Assembly: GCF_001477055.1 (NCBI RefSeq)
Contig: NZ_LDRK01000019.1
Coordinates: forward strand, 1-35,220
DNA: 35,220 nucleotides
DNA from: Leucobacter chromiiresistens
GTDB lineage: Bacteria > Actinomycetota > Actinomycetes > Actinomycetales > Microbacteriaceae
Direction of reading: 5' to 3'
Part shown: piece by piece, positions 18,101 through 26,400 of the stretch
Numbering within the stretch: position 1 is the first letter of the stretch
Layout of the letters: every line of letters starts with the position of its first letter
Program-made: the position numbers and the translations under genes
Notes under the pieces: generated by a model
Seen by the model: the letters and a program-made list of their open reading frames with translations, nothing else
Database searches by the model: none
Told to the model about the DNA's origin: nothing

Positions 18101-19210
18101 TCAGGCATGCGACTCGAGCACGCGGGCCAGGGTCTCCACGACGCGCAGCACGTCGCTCTCCGCGAGCTGCGGGTAGAGCGGCAGCGTGAGCGCCGATGCG
18201 TGGGCGCGCGTCGCCTGCGGCAGCTGCTCGTCCGCGATGCCGAAGCGGTCGCGGAAGTAGGGCTGCAGGTGCATCGAGTAGGTGCCGAGGGTGGTCTCGA
18301 TCTCCGCCGCCCGCATCGCGTCGATGACGGCGTTCCGGTCGATCCCCTCGTCGAGCAGCACGACGTACGACTGGTACGCGTGCTCGGTGCCCTCGGGCAC
18401 GTGCGGTGCGGCGACCCCGGCGACTCCCGCGAGCGCCTCGCCGTAGGTCGCTGCGAGCGCCCGCCGGCCCGCCATGATCGCGTCGAGCTTCGCCATCTGG
18501 GCCACGCCGATGGCGGCGTGCACGTCGCTCAGCCGGTAGTTGTACCCGGCGTCGACGAACGACATGTAATGGCTGCCCCGCACGGCGCCGTGGGTGCGCA
18601 GCACGGCCACGCGCTCCGCGAGCGCGTCGTCGGAGGTCGTGATGAGCCCGCCCTCGCCCGTGGTGATGATCTTGCGGGGGTGGAAGGAGAACACGCCCGC
18701 CGTGCCGAGCGCACCGGCCTGCCGGCCCCGGTACGTGCCGCCGAGGGCGCACGCCGCGTCCTCGATGACGGGCACGCCGATCCTCGCCGCCTCGGCGTTG
18801 ATCGCGTCCATGTCGGCCGGGAGGCCGAACGCGTGCACCGGCATGATCGCCCGCGTGCGCTCCGTGACCGCCGCCCCGATGAGCGCCGGGTCCATGTTGA
18901 AGGTGTCGAGATCGATGTCGACGAACACGGGGGTCGCGCCCTGCTGGATCACCGCGTTCGCGGTCGCCGGGAAGCTGAAGTCGGGAATGATGACCTCGTC
19001 GCCCGCCCGTACCCCGGCGGCGTGCAGCGCGAGATGCAGGCCCGTCGTCGCCGAGCTGGTGGCGAACGCGTGGGGAACCCCCACGTACTCCGAGACGAGC
19101 CGCTCGAACTCGGCGGCGCGCGGCCCCTGCGTCAGGTAGCCCGACTCGAGCACCTCGGCGACCGCAGCCAGCTCCTCAGCTCCCGTGAGCGGCACGTTCA
19201 GACGCATCAT
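18101..19210 (-). CDS. DegT/DnrJ/EryC1 sugar aminotransferase (second copy)
   Basis: A 369-aa PLP-dependent nucleotide-sugar aminotransferase, clearly different from the one at 15696. Motifs: TSSATTGLHLAL (51-62), VIEDAACALGG with D151, and SFHPRKIITTGEGG with the catalytic lysine K180. This SFHPRK form is common among enzymes acting on 4-keto-6-deoxy sugars. It overlaps the dehydratase gene by ATGA at 19207-19210, and a second in-frame ATG lies at 19207. The tight coupling suggests it aminates the product of that dehydratase at C4. Which 4-amino-4,6-dideoxy sugar results, and on which nucleotide, is not shown. Confidence 0.85.
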   Translation of the reverse strand: MMRLNVPLTGAEELAAVAEVLESGYLTQGPRAAEFERLVSEYVGVPHAFATSSATTGLHLALHAAGVRAGDEVIIPDFSFPATANAVIQQGATPVFVDIDLDTFNMDPALIGAAVTERTRAIMPVHAFGLPADMDAINAEAARIGVPVIEDAACALGGTYRGRQAGALGTAGVFSFHPRKIITTGEGGLITTSDDALAERVAVLRTHGAVRGSHYMSFVDAGYNYRLSDVHAAIGVAQMAKLDAIMAGRRALAATYGEALAGVAGVAAPHVPEGTEHAYQSYVVLLDEGIDRNAVIDAMRAAEIETTLGTYSMHLQPYFRDRFGIADEQLPQATRAHASALTLPLYPQLAESDVLRVVETLARVLESHA

Positions 19211-20175
19211 CGGGCGAGCACCCGATCGTAGAACTCGATGGTCTCGGCGAGCGCGTCGGAGTTCAGCACCTCCGGCTGGCGGCCGACGAGCTGCTGCAGC
19301 TTGGAGACGTCGGCCATGTGCCGACGCACGTCGCCCGGGCGCTCCGCGATGTGCTCGACGGGATGATCGGGCTTGCCCATGATCTCGAGCATGCGCGCGA
19401 TGAGCGTATTGATGGAGGTGCCGACGCCGGTGGCGACGTTGATCTCCTCGCCCCGGCACTCCGGGGTGTTGTGGATCGTCACGGCGAAGTCGACGGTGTC
19501 GCGCACGAAGGTGAAGTCGCGGCTCTGCTCTCCGTCGCCGTGCACGAGGATCGGCTCGCCCGCCCGCACCTTCTGCACGATGATGGGGATGATGCCGGCG
19601 TACGACCCCGGGTTCTGGCGCGGGCCGTAGTTGTTGAAGGGGCGCACGATGGTCGCGTCGATGCCGAAGGTGCTGACGAACGAGCGGAGGATGTGATCCT
19701 CGGCCGACTTCGCTGCGGCGTACGGCGTGAGCGCGTCGTGCGGGTGATCCTCGTCCATGGGCACGTAGCGGCCCGAGCCGTAGGCCTCCGAGCTCGACAT
19801 GTGCACCAGACGCTCGATGGAGCCGCGCCGCGCGATCTCGCAGAAGGCGCTGGTGATGCCGATGTTCGTCTGCATGGTGAAGTGCGGGTAGCTCAGCGAG
19901 GTCGGCAGCGGGATCGTCGCGAGGTCGAACACCGTCTCGACCTGGTTCTGCTCCACCACGTCCTGCATCGCCGAGAGGTTCGACGCGTCGAGGCGCACGA
20001 CCTCGAGATCCGCGCCCGTGCGCTTCGCATCATCGAGGTTGTGCTCGTTGCCGAGGAAGAAGTTGTCGACTACGACGATCCGGCGCGCGCCCTCCCGGAC
20101 GAGACGATCGACCAGGTGGCTGCCGATGAATCCGGCTCCGCCCGTGACGAGCACGGAGCGATCTCGAATAGTCAC
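19207..20175 (-). CDS. Extended SDR, LegB-like NAD-dependent 4,6-dehydratase
   Basis: A 322-aa extended short-chain dehydrogenase. NAD binding: TGGAGFIG at 11-18. Catalysis: SSSE at 127-130 and YxxxK with Y152 and K156. An acidic residue following the serine pair is what 4,6-dehydratases use for water elimination, whereas plain 4-epimerases usually have a non-acidic residue there. The GRYVPMDEDHP and VRPFNNYGPRQ segments look like LegB. Expected reaction: UDP-HexNAc or a similar donor to its 4-keto-6-deoxy form. The start is GTG at 20175, preceded by AGGAGAGGAAG; in-frame upstream sequence has no such signal. It is the first gene of the long minus-strand operon and overlaps the aminotransferase next to it. 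A UDP-sugar 4-epimerase is the alternative. Confidence 0.75.
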   Translation of the reverse strand: MTIRDRSVLVTGGAGFIGSHLVDRLVREGARRIVVVDNFFLGNEHNLDDAKRTGADLEVVRLDASNLSAMQDVVEQNQVETVFDLATIPLPTSLSYPHFTMQTNIGITSAFCEIARRGSIERLVHMSSSEAYGSGRYVPMDEDHPHDALTPYAAAKSAEDHILRSFVSTFGIDATIVRPFNNYGPRQNPGSYAGIIPIIVQKVRAGEPILVHGDGEQSRDFTFVRDTVDFAVTIHNTPECRGEEINVATGVGTSINTLIARMLEIMGKPDHPVEHIAERPGDVRRHMADVSKLQQLVGRQPEVLNSDALAETIEFYDRVLAR

Positions 20176-20293
20176 TGAAACTTCCTCTCCTGCGGCACGC
20201 TGCTCCCAGTGGGCAGCACGTTTTGAAGCCAGGTCACAGACTAACATCTTGTCCACCGGCACCCCCTGACCGCCGAGAGAGCGAGCTCCACCG
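20176..20293. promoter_or_regulatory. Divergent promoter region
   Basis: These 118 bp separate the dehydratase (minus) from the acetyltransferase (plus). TAACAT at 20242-20247 is a candidate plus-strand -10 element and TAGTCT at 20243-20238 a candidate minus-strand one, so the two promoters would overlap. The Shine-Dalgarno of the minus gene (AGGAGAGGAAG) is clear; for the plus gene only GAGAG about 13 nt before the ATG is seen. Confidence 0.35.
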
Positions 20294-20755
20294 ATGAACT
20301 TCCCCGACGGCCACGGCGGTCTGCCCGCGAATCCGTACCACCCGCACGCCTGGTTCGTCGGCGAGCCCGTCATCGGCGAGGGCTGCTGGATCGGGGCGTT
20401 CTGCGTCATCGACGGGAGCGGCGGGCTGACGATCGGAGCGGGCTGCAACCTCTCGGCCGGCACGCAGATCTACACGCACTCCACCGTCGCGCGCTGCGTC
20501 TCGGAGGGCGCGCGCCCGATCGAGCGCCGCCCCACCTCGCTCGGACATCACGTGTACGTGGGCGCGAACGCCGTCATCCTGATGGGCAGCGAGATCGGCG
20601 ACCACTGCGTCGTCGCGGCGGGAGCCGTCGTCGCCGAGGGCACGGTCGCCCCGCCGTACAGCGTGCTGCGCGGCGTGCCCGCCCGTGTGATCCCGGGCGC
20701 CGCGCGCAAGTTCGCCGCCGAGCACGCGGACGAACTCGGCGGCGAACCCTCCTGA
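20294..20755 (+). CDS. Hexapeptide-repeat sugar O/N-acetyltransferase
   Basis: A 153-aa left-handed beta-helix protein with imperfect hexapeptide repeats: VIGEGCWIGAFCVI, LTIGAGCNLSAGTQI, LGHHVYVGANAVIL, SEIGDHCVVAAGAVV. The helix ends in PPYSVLRGVPARVI, usual for trimeric acetyl-CoA-dependent acetyltransferases. H74 in YTHST and the HH pair near residue 97 are candidate catalytic or CoA-adjacent histidines. It is divergent from the dehydratase-aminotransferase pair, so it may N-acetylate the amino sugar they make, as PglD or WlbB do in other systems. O-acetylation of the glycan is equally possible. It converges on the LGFP protein gene with only 6 bp between stop codons. Confidence 0.8.
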   Translation: MNFPDGHGGLPANPYHPHAWFVGEPVIGEGCWIGAFCVIDGSGGLTIGAGCNLSAGTQIYTHSTVARCVSEGARPIERRPTSLGHHVYVGANAVILMGSEIGDHCVVAAGAVVAEGTVAPPYSVLRGVPARVIPGAARKFAAEHADELGGEPS

Positions 20756-20761
20756 GCCCGG

Positions 20762-23185
20762 CTAGCGCGGCTGCAGCGTGACCTTCCCGTCCTTCAGCGT
20801 GAGCGTGCCGCCCTGGAACTGCTGCGTGACGACGCCCGAGCGGGTGACCTCGTCGCCGAGCGGGTACCCGAGGCTTCCGTAGATGCCGCCGGCCTGCTCG
20901 TTGTAGTAGCGGTAGATCGGGCTCGAGTAGCGCATCGTCGCGGCCGCGCCGCCCTGGTCCGCCTGCACGATCATGCCGCCGGAGAACAGGCTCAGCCACG
21001 CGCTCCCCTTGCCCTGCACGGTGTAGCGGCGGGGGCTCCCCTGCTGGGCGCCGAGCTCTCCCCCGGCGCCGCCCGCGGCGAGGTACCGCTCGGAGGTGCG
21101 CTGCGGCAGGGCCGATGCCCGCCCCTGCGGGTCGACGACGATGGTGCCGTTCTGGAACTGCTGCGTCCGGGTCCCATTCGCACTCCGCACCTCGTCGGCG
21201 ATCGGGAAGCCGAGCCACCCGTAGATGCCGCCCTCCTGCTCGTTGTAGCGCGCATACACCGGGCTGCCGTACGACATCGCCGCGACGGTGCCCGCTCGGT
21301 CGGAGACGATCTGCAGACCGTTCTGGAAGAGCTGCAGGGATCCACCGCCGTTCACCGCGTACGAGCGGGGGTTCGCGACGGGGTAGCCGTAGTCGCCGTA
21401 GATGCCGCCGAGCACCTCGTTGTAGTGCGTGAAGTGCTCACCGGTGAGGTAGCCCGTCTTGCCGGTCTTGCGCTCGGTCGTGACGACGCCGTTCTCGAAC
21501 TGCGTGAGGTCTCCACCGCCGTTCGCGGTGTAGGACCGCTTGGGGGCGGTGACCGCGCCGAGCGGCTCGCCCGCCGCCGCGGCGGCGCGGTAGGCGGTGA
21601 ACTCGGGCCCGCTCACCTCGATGACCTGGTCGCCCCGCTGCACCAGCAGGCCCTTCTGGAACTCCTGCTGCACGACGCCGGAGGAGATCGTCTGCGCGTT
21701 CTTCACCGGGTAGCCGAGGCGGCCCCGGATGCCGCCGATGGCGGAGCTGTTGTAGGCGGAGTAGATGGGGCCCGGCGCCATGAACACCGGCGTCTCGGCA
21801 CCCGTCGCCTGCGCGATGAAGCCGTGCTGGAAGTTCTGCAGCTTGCCGCCCGTGTACGACTGCCACGTCGACACCGGGAAGCCCAGATCGCCGTAGATGC
21901 CGCCCACCTCGGGGCTGTTGTAGAGGTCGTACACCGGCCCGAAGATCATGCTCGTCGTGGCGTTGGACGCCGTGGACGTCGAGATGAACCCGCCCTGGAA
22001 CCATTGCAGCACTCCGCCGCCGTTCGCCGCGTACTGCGCGGGCTCGCCCACGGGTGCGCCGAGCGATCCCCGGATGCCGCCCATCTGCCCGTTGTAGTGC
22101 GTGTAGATGCGCCCGAAGGGGATGCCGACGGTCTTGCCCGTGCGCATCTCGGTGGTGATGATGCCGCCCTCGAACTGCTGCAGCCAGAGGCCGCCCTGGT
22201 AACGGGTCGAGTAGAAGGCGCGCGGCGCGGTCGGGAACCCGTAGACGCTCTGACCGGCCCCGCGGGCGTTCCAGTACTTCGCGATGTCAGCGGTTACGGG
22301 GATCGACTGCGTCGGGTTGCCGAACCACGACTTGTAGAAGTTGTAGAAGTTGCGGTTGCCGTAGCTCGAGCAGGAGTCGCCGGTGCCCCAGCCCGCGTTC
22401 AGCGCGGCCTGATTCGGGCGGTACGGCGTGTAGATGTACAGCGCTGCCGTCGCCCAGTTCGAGATGTAGACGGTCGACGCCCCGCAGCCGGCGTTCGGGT
22501 GCCACTGGATGCGGTTGTTCTGGAACGGCTGGTAGTTGTAGCTGTTCGGGTTCGCTCGGTACACCTTGAGCTGCCACGCGGCGCGGTAGACCTGCTGGAA
22601 GAAGCCGGTCTGGGTGGGGTCGCAGTTCGCGCTGTTGCCCGGGCCGGAGTCGGGGCACGCGTACCCCATCGCGACGTCGAACTGCCGAACTGTGGGCCAG
22701 GTATCGGTGACGAGGCTCTGCTCCTTCTCGAGCATGATGAGCAGCACGCGCTGGCTGATGCCGCAGGCCTGGCCCACGCGGGCGATGATCTGCGCGGCGC
22801 TCTCACCGCTCCGACCCTGGTACGCGGCGCAGTAGGCGTTGGAAGCCCGACTCTGCGTGTTCATCGCGTAGTTCCGCAGACACTTCGAGGCGATCTTGGT
22901 CTCGCCCCACTTCATGCCGGCCTCGCGACCCGGATCCCCGATCGTGCAGCGGGGCACGCGCTGGTTGAGGAAGGTCTGGATCTGGCCGGCGTCGAGCGCG
23001 CCGCCGTCGTAGAAGTTCGCGTCCGAGACGATATTCCCCGGATTGAACCCGTCGGTGATGTTCGCGGCCTGCGCCGGGCTGGCGGCGAGGCCCGGCACGA
23101 GCATCGACACCGTCATGACGACGGCGGCGAACGCCCCCATCATGGCGGCTCGCGCACCGCCTCTCCTGCTGCTGCTCGAGCGCAC
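20762..23185 (-). CDS. Secreted LGFP-repeat protein
   Basis: An 807-aa exported protein. A signal peptide covers about residues 1-41 (Arg-rich start, long hydrophobic core, cleavage after SPAQA). Residues about 42-295 form a cysteine-containing domain with IMLEKEQSLVT, which recalls the catalytic-glutamate region of lysozyme-like folds; enzyme activity is not established. From about 297 to the end there are nine LGFP-type repeats of 50-60 residues, each built as IYxxYN...GGIYGxLGxP...GGxxQxFQxG. LGFP repeats are known from corynebacterial wall proteins such as PS1 and are thought to bind the cell wall. Start GTG at 23185, with GGGGGAG 6 nt upstream. Its place inside a galactan locus supports glycan binding. 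No sortase motif is seen. Confidence 0.85.
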   Translation of the reverse strand: MRSSSSRRGGARAAMMGAFAAVVMTVSMLVPGLAASPAQAANITDGFNPGNIVSDANFYDGGALDAGQIQTFLNQRVPRCTIGDPGREAGMKWGETKIASKCLRNYAMNTQSRASNAYCAAYQGRSGESAAQIIARVGQACGISQRVLLIMLEKEQSLVTDTWPTVRQFDVAMGYACPDSGPGNSANCDPTQTGFFQQVYRAAWQLKVYRANPNSYNYQPFQNNRIQWHPNAGCGASTVYISNWATAALYIYTPYRPNQAALNAGWGTGDSCSSYGNRNFYNFYKSWFGNPTQSIPVTADIAKYWNARGAGQSVYGFPTAPRAFYSTRYQGGLWLQQFEGGIITTEMRTGKTVGIPFGRIYTHYNGQMGGIRGSLGAPVGEPAQYAANGGGVLQWFQGGFISTSTASNATTSMIFGPVYDLYNSPEVGGIYGDLGFPVSTWQSYTGGKLQNFQHGFIAQATGAETPVFMAPGPIYSAYNSSAIGGIRGRLGYPVKNAQTISSGVVQQEFQKGLLVQRGDQVIEVSGPEFTAYRAAAAAGEPLGAVTAPKRSYTANGGGDLTQFENGVVTTERKTGKTGYLTGEHFTHYNEVLGGIYGDYGYPVANPRSYAVNGGGSLQLFQNGLQIVSDRAGTVAAMSYGSPVYARYNEQEGGIYGWLGFPIADEVRSANGTRTQQFQNGTIVVDPQGRASALPQRTSERYLAAGGAGGELGAQQGSPRRYTVQGKGSAWLSLFSGGMIVQADQGGAAATMRYSSPIYRYYNEQAGGIYGSLGYPLGDEVTRSGVVTQQFQGGTLTLKDGKVTLQPR

Positions 23186-23276
23186 TCAGACTCCCCCGTT
23201 GTGAAGCCTGAGCTTCGACGTATCTCTTGATGGTAAAGAATAAGCGCATCTGCGCTCGTCTGCCAGAATAGAGGTC
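23186..23276. promoter_or_regulatory. Divergent intergenic region, AT-richer
   Basis: These 91 bp separate the LGFP gene (minus) and the large plus-strand operon. It is visibly richer in A and T than its surroundings. TATTCT on the minus strand (about 23237-23242) is a candidate -10 for the LGFP gene. CAGAAT at 23264-23269, 7 nt before the ATG at 23277, is a candidate leaderless -10 for the operon. A GAAGC/GCTTC dyad lies near 23206-23219. Confidence 0.35.
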
Positions 23277-23972
23277 ATGGACTCTGCCCCCGTCGCCTCG
23301 AAGCGTCACGATCTCGACGTATGGGTGGTGATCCCCCTCTACAACGAGGCGTCGGTGATCGGCGGCGTACTCGCGGACCTGCTGCGCGTGTTCCCCCAGG
23401 TCGTGTGCATCGACGACGGATCGCGAGACGGCTCGGGGGCGATCGCCCGTGCCGCGGGGGCGCGCGTGGTCAATCACCCCATCAACCTCGGGCAGGGCGC
23501 CGCGCTGCAGACGGGCTTCGCGTACGCGCTCGAGCGGGGGGCCAAGTACGTCGTCACGTTCGACGCCGACGGCCAGCACCGCGTGGTCGACGCGCAGGCG
23601 ATGCTGCAGCGCGCTCGCGACGAGGACCTCGCGATCGTGTTCGGATCCCGCTTCCTCGACGACCGCACGCAGGCCGGCTTCTTGAAGAAGGTCGTGCTGA
23701 AGACGGCCGTCGTCGTGACGAACTGGACCACGCGCACGCGGCTCACCGACGCGCACAACGGCCTCCGGGTGATTCGCGAGGACGCGGTGCGGGGCATCCA
23801 CCTGCGGCAGGATCGCATGGCGCACGGCACCGAGATCGTCGTGCAGCTCGGCCGCACGGGCCTCCCGTACGCCGAGGAGCCCGTCGAGGTGATCTACAGC
23901 GAGTACTCGAAGGCGAAGGGCCAGTCGCTGCTCAACTCGGTCAACATCCTCATCGACCTCATCATCAGGTAG
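23277..23972 (+). CDS. PpgS-like polyprenyl-phosphate sugar synthase (GT2)
   Basis: A 231-aa GT-A enzyme of the dolichyl/polyprenyl-phosphate sugar synthase type. VVIPLYNEASVI (17-28), CIDDGSRDGS (44-53), LGQGAALQTG (71-80) and the metal-binding DADGQH at 96-101 are all present. There is no C-terminal membrane segment. In Mycobacterium tuberculosis the closest functional model is Rv3631 (PpgS), which makes polyprenyl-phospho-GalNAc together with a small DUF2304 membrane protein (Rv3632). Here a DUF2304 gene follows 6 bp later and an Rv3779-like transferase comes next, reproducing that module. The sugar could be GalNAc, GlcNAc or a hexose. It is the first gene of the plus-strand operon. Confidence 0.8.
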   Translation: MDSAPVASKRHDLDVWVVIPLYNEASVIGGVLADLLRVFPQVVCIDDGSRDGSGAIARAAGARVVNHPINLGQGAALQTGFAYALERGAKYVVTFDADGQHRVVDAQAMLQRARDEDLAIVFGSRFLDDRTQAGFLKKVVLKTAVVVTNWTTRTRLTDAHNGLRVIREDAVRGIHLRQDRMAHGTEIVVQLGRTGLPYAEEPVEVIYSEYSKAKGQSLLNSVNILIDLIIR

Positions 23973-23978
23973 GCCACC

Positions 23979-24353
23979 ATGTCGATCTTCCAGCTCCTGC
24001 TCATCCTCGGGATGGTCGCGCTCGCCGCGCTCGCCGTGCGCTTCCTGCCCGGGGAGCGCTCGCTCGCGTTGAAGCGCATCTTCGCCATCCTCTTCGTCTT
24101 CGCGGCCGCGCTCGCCATCCTGTTCCCGAACGCCCTCACGGCCGTCGCGAACCTGCTCGGCATCGGGCGCGGCACCGACCTGCTCCTCTACGTCTTCATC
24201 GTCGCGGTGCTCGCGTTCGCCGTTGCTGTGATCCGCGCCAAAGCCCGCAGCGATGCGCGGGTGACGCAGCTCGCGCGGGCCGTCGCGCTGATGGAGGCGC
24301 GCATCTCCGAGCGGATGGACGACTCCGGTCCGGGCGAAGGCTCCGCCTCATGA
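23979..24353 (+). CDS. DUF2304 membrane protein, partner of the polyprenyl-phosphate sugar synthase
   Basis: A 124-aa membrane protein with three predicted helices (about 4-21, 32-56 and 66-85) and a charged cytoplasmic tail (RAKARSDARVTQLARAVALMEARI) likely to be helical. Size and topology match DUF2304 proteins, which commonly sit beside polyprenyl-phosphate sugar synthases; the mycobacterial member Rv3632 stimulates PpgS. Expected role: anchoring the soluble synthase at the membrane. It starts at ATG 23979, with AGGTAGG upstream, and overlaps the next gene by ATGA (24350-24353), so the three genes are translationally coupled. Confidence 0.75.
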   Translation: MSIFQLLLILGMVALAALAVRFLPGERSLALKRIFAILFVFAAALAILFPNALTAVANLLGIGRGTDLLLYVFIVAVLAFAVAVIRAKARSDARVTQLARAVALMEARISERMDDSGPGEGSAS

Positions 24354-26356
24354 CGGCTTGGCTGCCGCTCGCCCTCCCGGCGCTGGTCGCCCTCGGGATC
24401 GTCGCCGTACTCGGGCTGCCCAGCGCCTACGCGCTGCGCCTGCGCGGGGCGGCCGCCGCCGTCGTCGCCGTGCCCGCCGCCTTCGCCGTGCTGGCGCTCG
24501 CGCCCATCTTCTCGGGCGCGCTCGGCATCCCGTGGACGCTCCTCTCACCATTCGTCGTCGCGCTCATCCTCGCGCTCGTGCTGCTCGTGCTCCGCCGGTG
24601 GCTCGGCGTCCCCCGCGAGGCCGCCGCCCGTCGGCTCGCACCGTCCCAGCGGTTCTGGGTGCTCGTCGGCGCGGCCGCGATCGGCGGGATCGCGACCGCG
24701 ACGATCCTCATGCTCAGCATGAAATCGGCCGATGCGATCTCGCAGACCTACGACGCGATCTTCCACCTCAACGCCACCCGACTCATCCTCGACAGCGGCA
24801 ACGCCTCGCCGTTCGCGATGGATCTCGCCTCCCCCGGAGACCCGGCGTTCTACCCGACCCTGTGGCACGGATTCGTCGCCCTCGTCGCGCAGCTGAGCGG
24901 CGCCTCGATCCCACTCGCCACCAACGCGGTGCTCTTCGTCGTCTGCTGCGTGGTCTGGCCGATCGGCGCCGTCGCGCTGGGCCGCGCCCTCGCCGGCCCG
25001 TCGACGCGCGTCACGGTCGTCTCCGGCGTCGTGGCCGCCGCGTTCCCGAACTTCCCGCTCTCGCTCGCCGGCTTCGGCGTGCTGTACCCGAACCTCCTCT
25101 CGTTGGCGCTGCTGCCCTACGTGCTCGTGGCCGCCCTCCAGCTGCTCGGCCTCGGCTGGTCGCGCCGATCGCTGCCGCTGCCGATCGGCACGAGCTGGAC
25201 CCTCTTCATCGGCTCCCTCGGTGCGGCGGTGCTCGCGCACCCGAACGCCGTCCACGTGCTCATCCTGTGGCTCGCCGTCCCCATCATCGCCGCGGCCGCG
25301 CGGGCGTTCCGGGGCGGCCGCATCGCCGCCGCCGACGGCTCGCTGGTGCAGCCGTCGCGGAGCCGCGCGCTGCGCGCCTCGCTCGCCGCGGTCGGGCTGG
25401 CGGCCTTCGCCGCCCTCGTCGTGCTGGCCTGGTACTTCGGCCGCACCACCACCAACCCGTGGGAGGGCGGCCACCCCTCGCCGTTCGGCGCGATCCTCGA
25501 CGCCGTCGGCGCGACGCCGAAGATGGAGGGCCACAACTGGCCGGTCACGCTGCTGGTGCTGCTCGGCGCCGCACTGCTCCTCCGGCGCCGCCGCCTGCGG
25601 TGGGTGCTCGGCCTCTCGCTGGTGCTGATCGCGTTCTACGTGATCGCCGACGGCTTCCCCACCTCCGACTGGCGCACGTTCTTCCTCTCCCCCTGGTACA
25701 ACGACCCGTGGCGGCTCGCCGCGCTCGTGCCGCTGGGCGCGCTGCCGCTCGCCGTGCACGGCGCCTCCGCCGCCGCGGCGGTCGCCGGCACCGCGATGCG
25801 GCGCACGGCGCGCATGTTCCCGGCGGGCGGCGAGCGGTCGCGCCACGCGTTCTGGGTGGCGTTCGCCACGCTCTTCCTGCTCGCAGCGACGCAGGGCGCG
25901 GGCGCCTTCGCGGCGGTCAACTACGTCAGCTCGAAGTACGAGTTCGACCGGTGGTCGCCGCTGCTGAGCCCCGACGAGCGCGCCATCATCGAGCGCCTCC
26001 CCCAGCACGTACCCGACGACGCGATCATCATCGACAACCCGTGGAACGGCGGGGCGCTCGCCTACGCCCTGACCGGGCTCGAGGTGCTCGTGCCGCACAC
26101 GAGCGGCACGTACGATCCCGACGTCGCCGAACTCACCTCCGGCATCGACCGCGGCACGCCGGAGGCCTGCGCCGCCGCAGCCGACCTGGGCGCCGAGTTC
26201 GTGCTCGACTTCGGGCGCGAGTACGTCTTCCCGGGCACCCCGCGCGCCATCCCGTACCTCGGCATCTCCGGCGTCGAGGATTCCGCTACGCTCACCGAGG
26301 TGGATCGCGAGGGCGGAGCGGTGCTCTACCGCATCACCGGGTGCGACCTGAACTAG
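24350..26356 (+). CDS. GT-C membrane glycosyltransferase, Rv3779-like (DUF6541)
   Basis: A 668-aa polytopic membrane protein with about twelve hydrophobic segments and a C-terminal extracytoplasmic region (from about 530) carrying LSPDERAIIERLPQHVP and IIIDNPWNGGALAYALTG. The first external loop holds MKSADAISQTYDAIFHLNATR, a candidate acidic active-site region of GT-C enzymes (D after S, then YDAIFH). Length and layout agree with mycobacterial Rv3779 (666 aa), which transfers galactosamine from its polyprenyl-phosphate carrier to the arabinogalactan. With the synthase and DUF2304 genes directly upstream, this protein is the likely extracellular transferase that decorates the wall glycan here. 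The acceptor in this organism is inferred to be the galactan. A TATGCT -10 element for the next gene begins 1 bp after its stop. Confidence 0.75.
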   Translation: MTAWLPLALPALVALGIVAVLGLPSAYALRLRGAAAAVVAVPAAFAVLALAPIFSGALGIPWTLLSPFVVALILALVLLVLRRWLGVPREAAARRLAPSQRFWVLVGAAAIGGIATATILMLSMKSADAISQTYDAIFHLNATRLILDSGNASPFAMDLASPGDPAFYPTLWHGFVALVAQLSGASIPLATNAVLFVVCCVVWPIGAVALGRALAGPSTRVTVVSGVVAAAFPNFPLSLAGFGVLYPNLLSLALLPYVLVAALQLLGLGWSRRSLPLPIGTSWTLFIGSLGAAVLAHPNAVHVLILWLAVPIIAAAARAFRGGRIAAADGSLVQPSRSRALRASLAAVGLAAFAALVVLAWYFGRTTTNPWEGGHPSPFGAILDAVGATPKMEGHNWPVTLLVLLGAALLLRRRRLRWVLGLSLVLIAFYVIADGFPTSDWRTFFLSPWYNDPWRLAALVPLGALPLAVHGASAAAAVAGTAMRRTARMFPAGGERSRHAFWVAFATLFLLAATQGAGAFAAVNYVSSKYEFDRWSPLLSPDERAIIERLPQHVPDDAIIIDNPWNGGALAYALTGLEVLVPHTSGTYDPDVAELTSGIDRGTPEACAAAADLGAEFVLDFGREYVFPGTPRAIPYLGISGVEDSATLTEVDREGGAVLYRITGCDLN

Positions 26357-26357
26357 A

Positions 26358-26363
26358 TATGCT
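26358..26363 (+). promoter_or_regulatory. Putative internal -10 element before the Gfo/Idh gene
   Basis: TATGCT fits TANNNT in the 44-bp gap after the GT-C gene. It predicts a start near 26370 and a short leader with AGGAG (26391-26395) before the GTG at 26401, allowing separate expression of the downstream genes. Confidence 0.4.
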
Positions 26364-26400
26364 CGCCGCCGACACGGCATGCGAACCGATAGGAGAGAAC

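Noticed and set aside
24545..26380. 611-codon open frame on the minus strand opposite the GT-C gene
   Set aside because: Composition is Glu/Arg/Gly-rich, the mirror image of a membrane-protein gene; no start signal or homology is recognisable.
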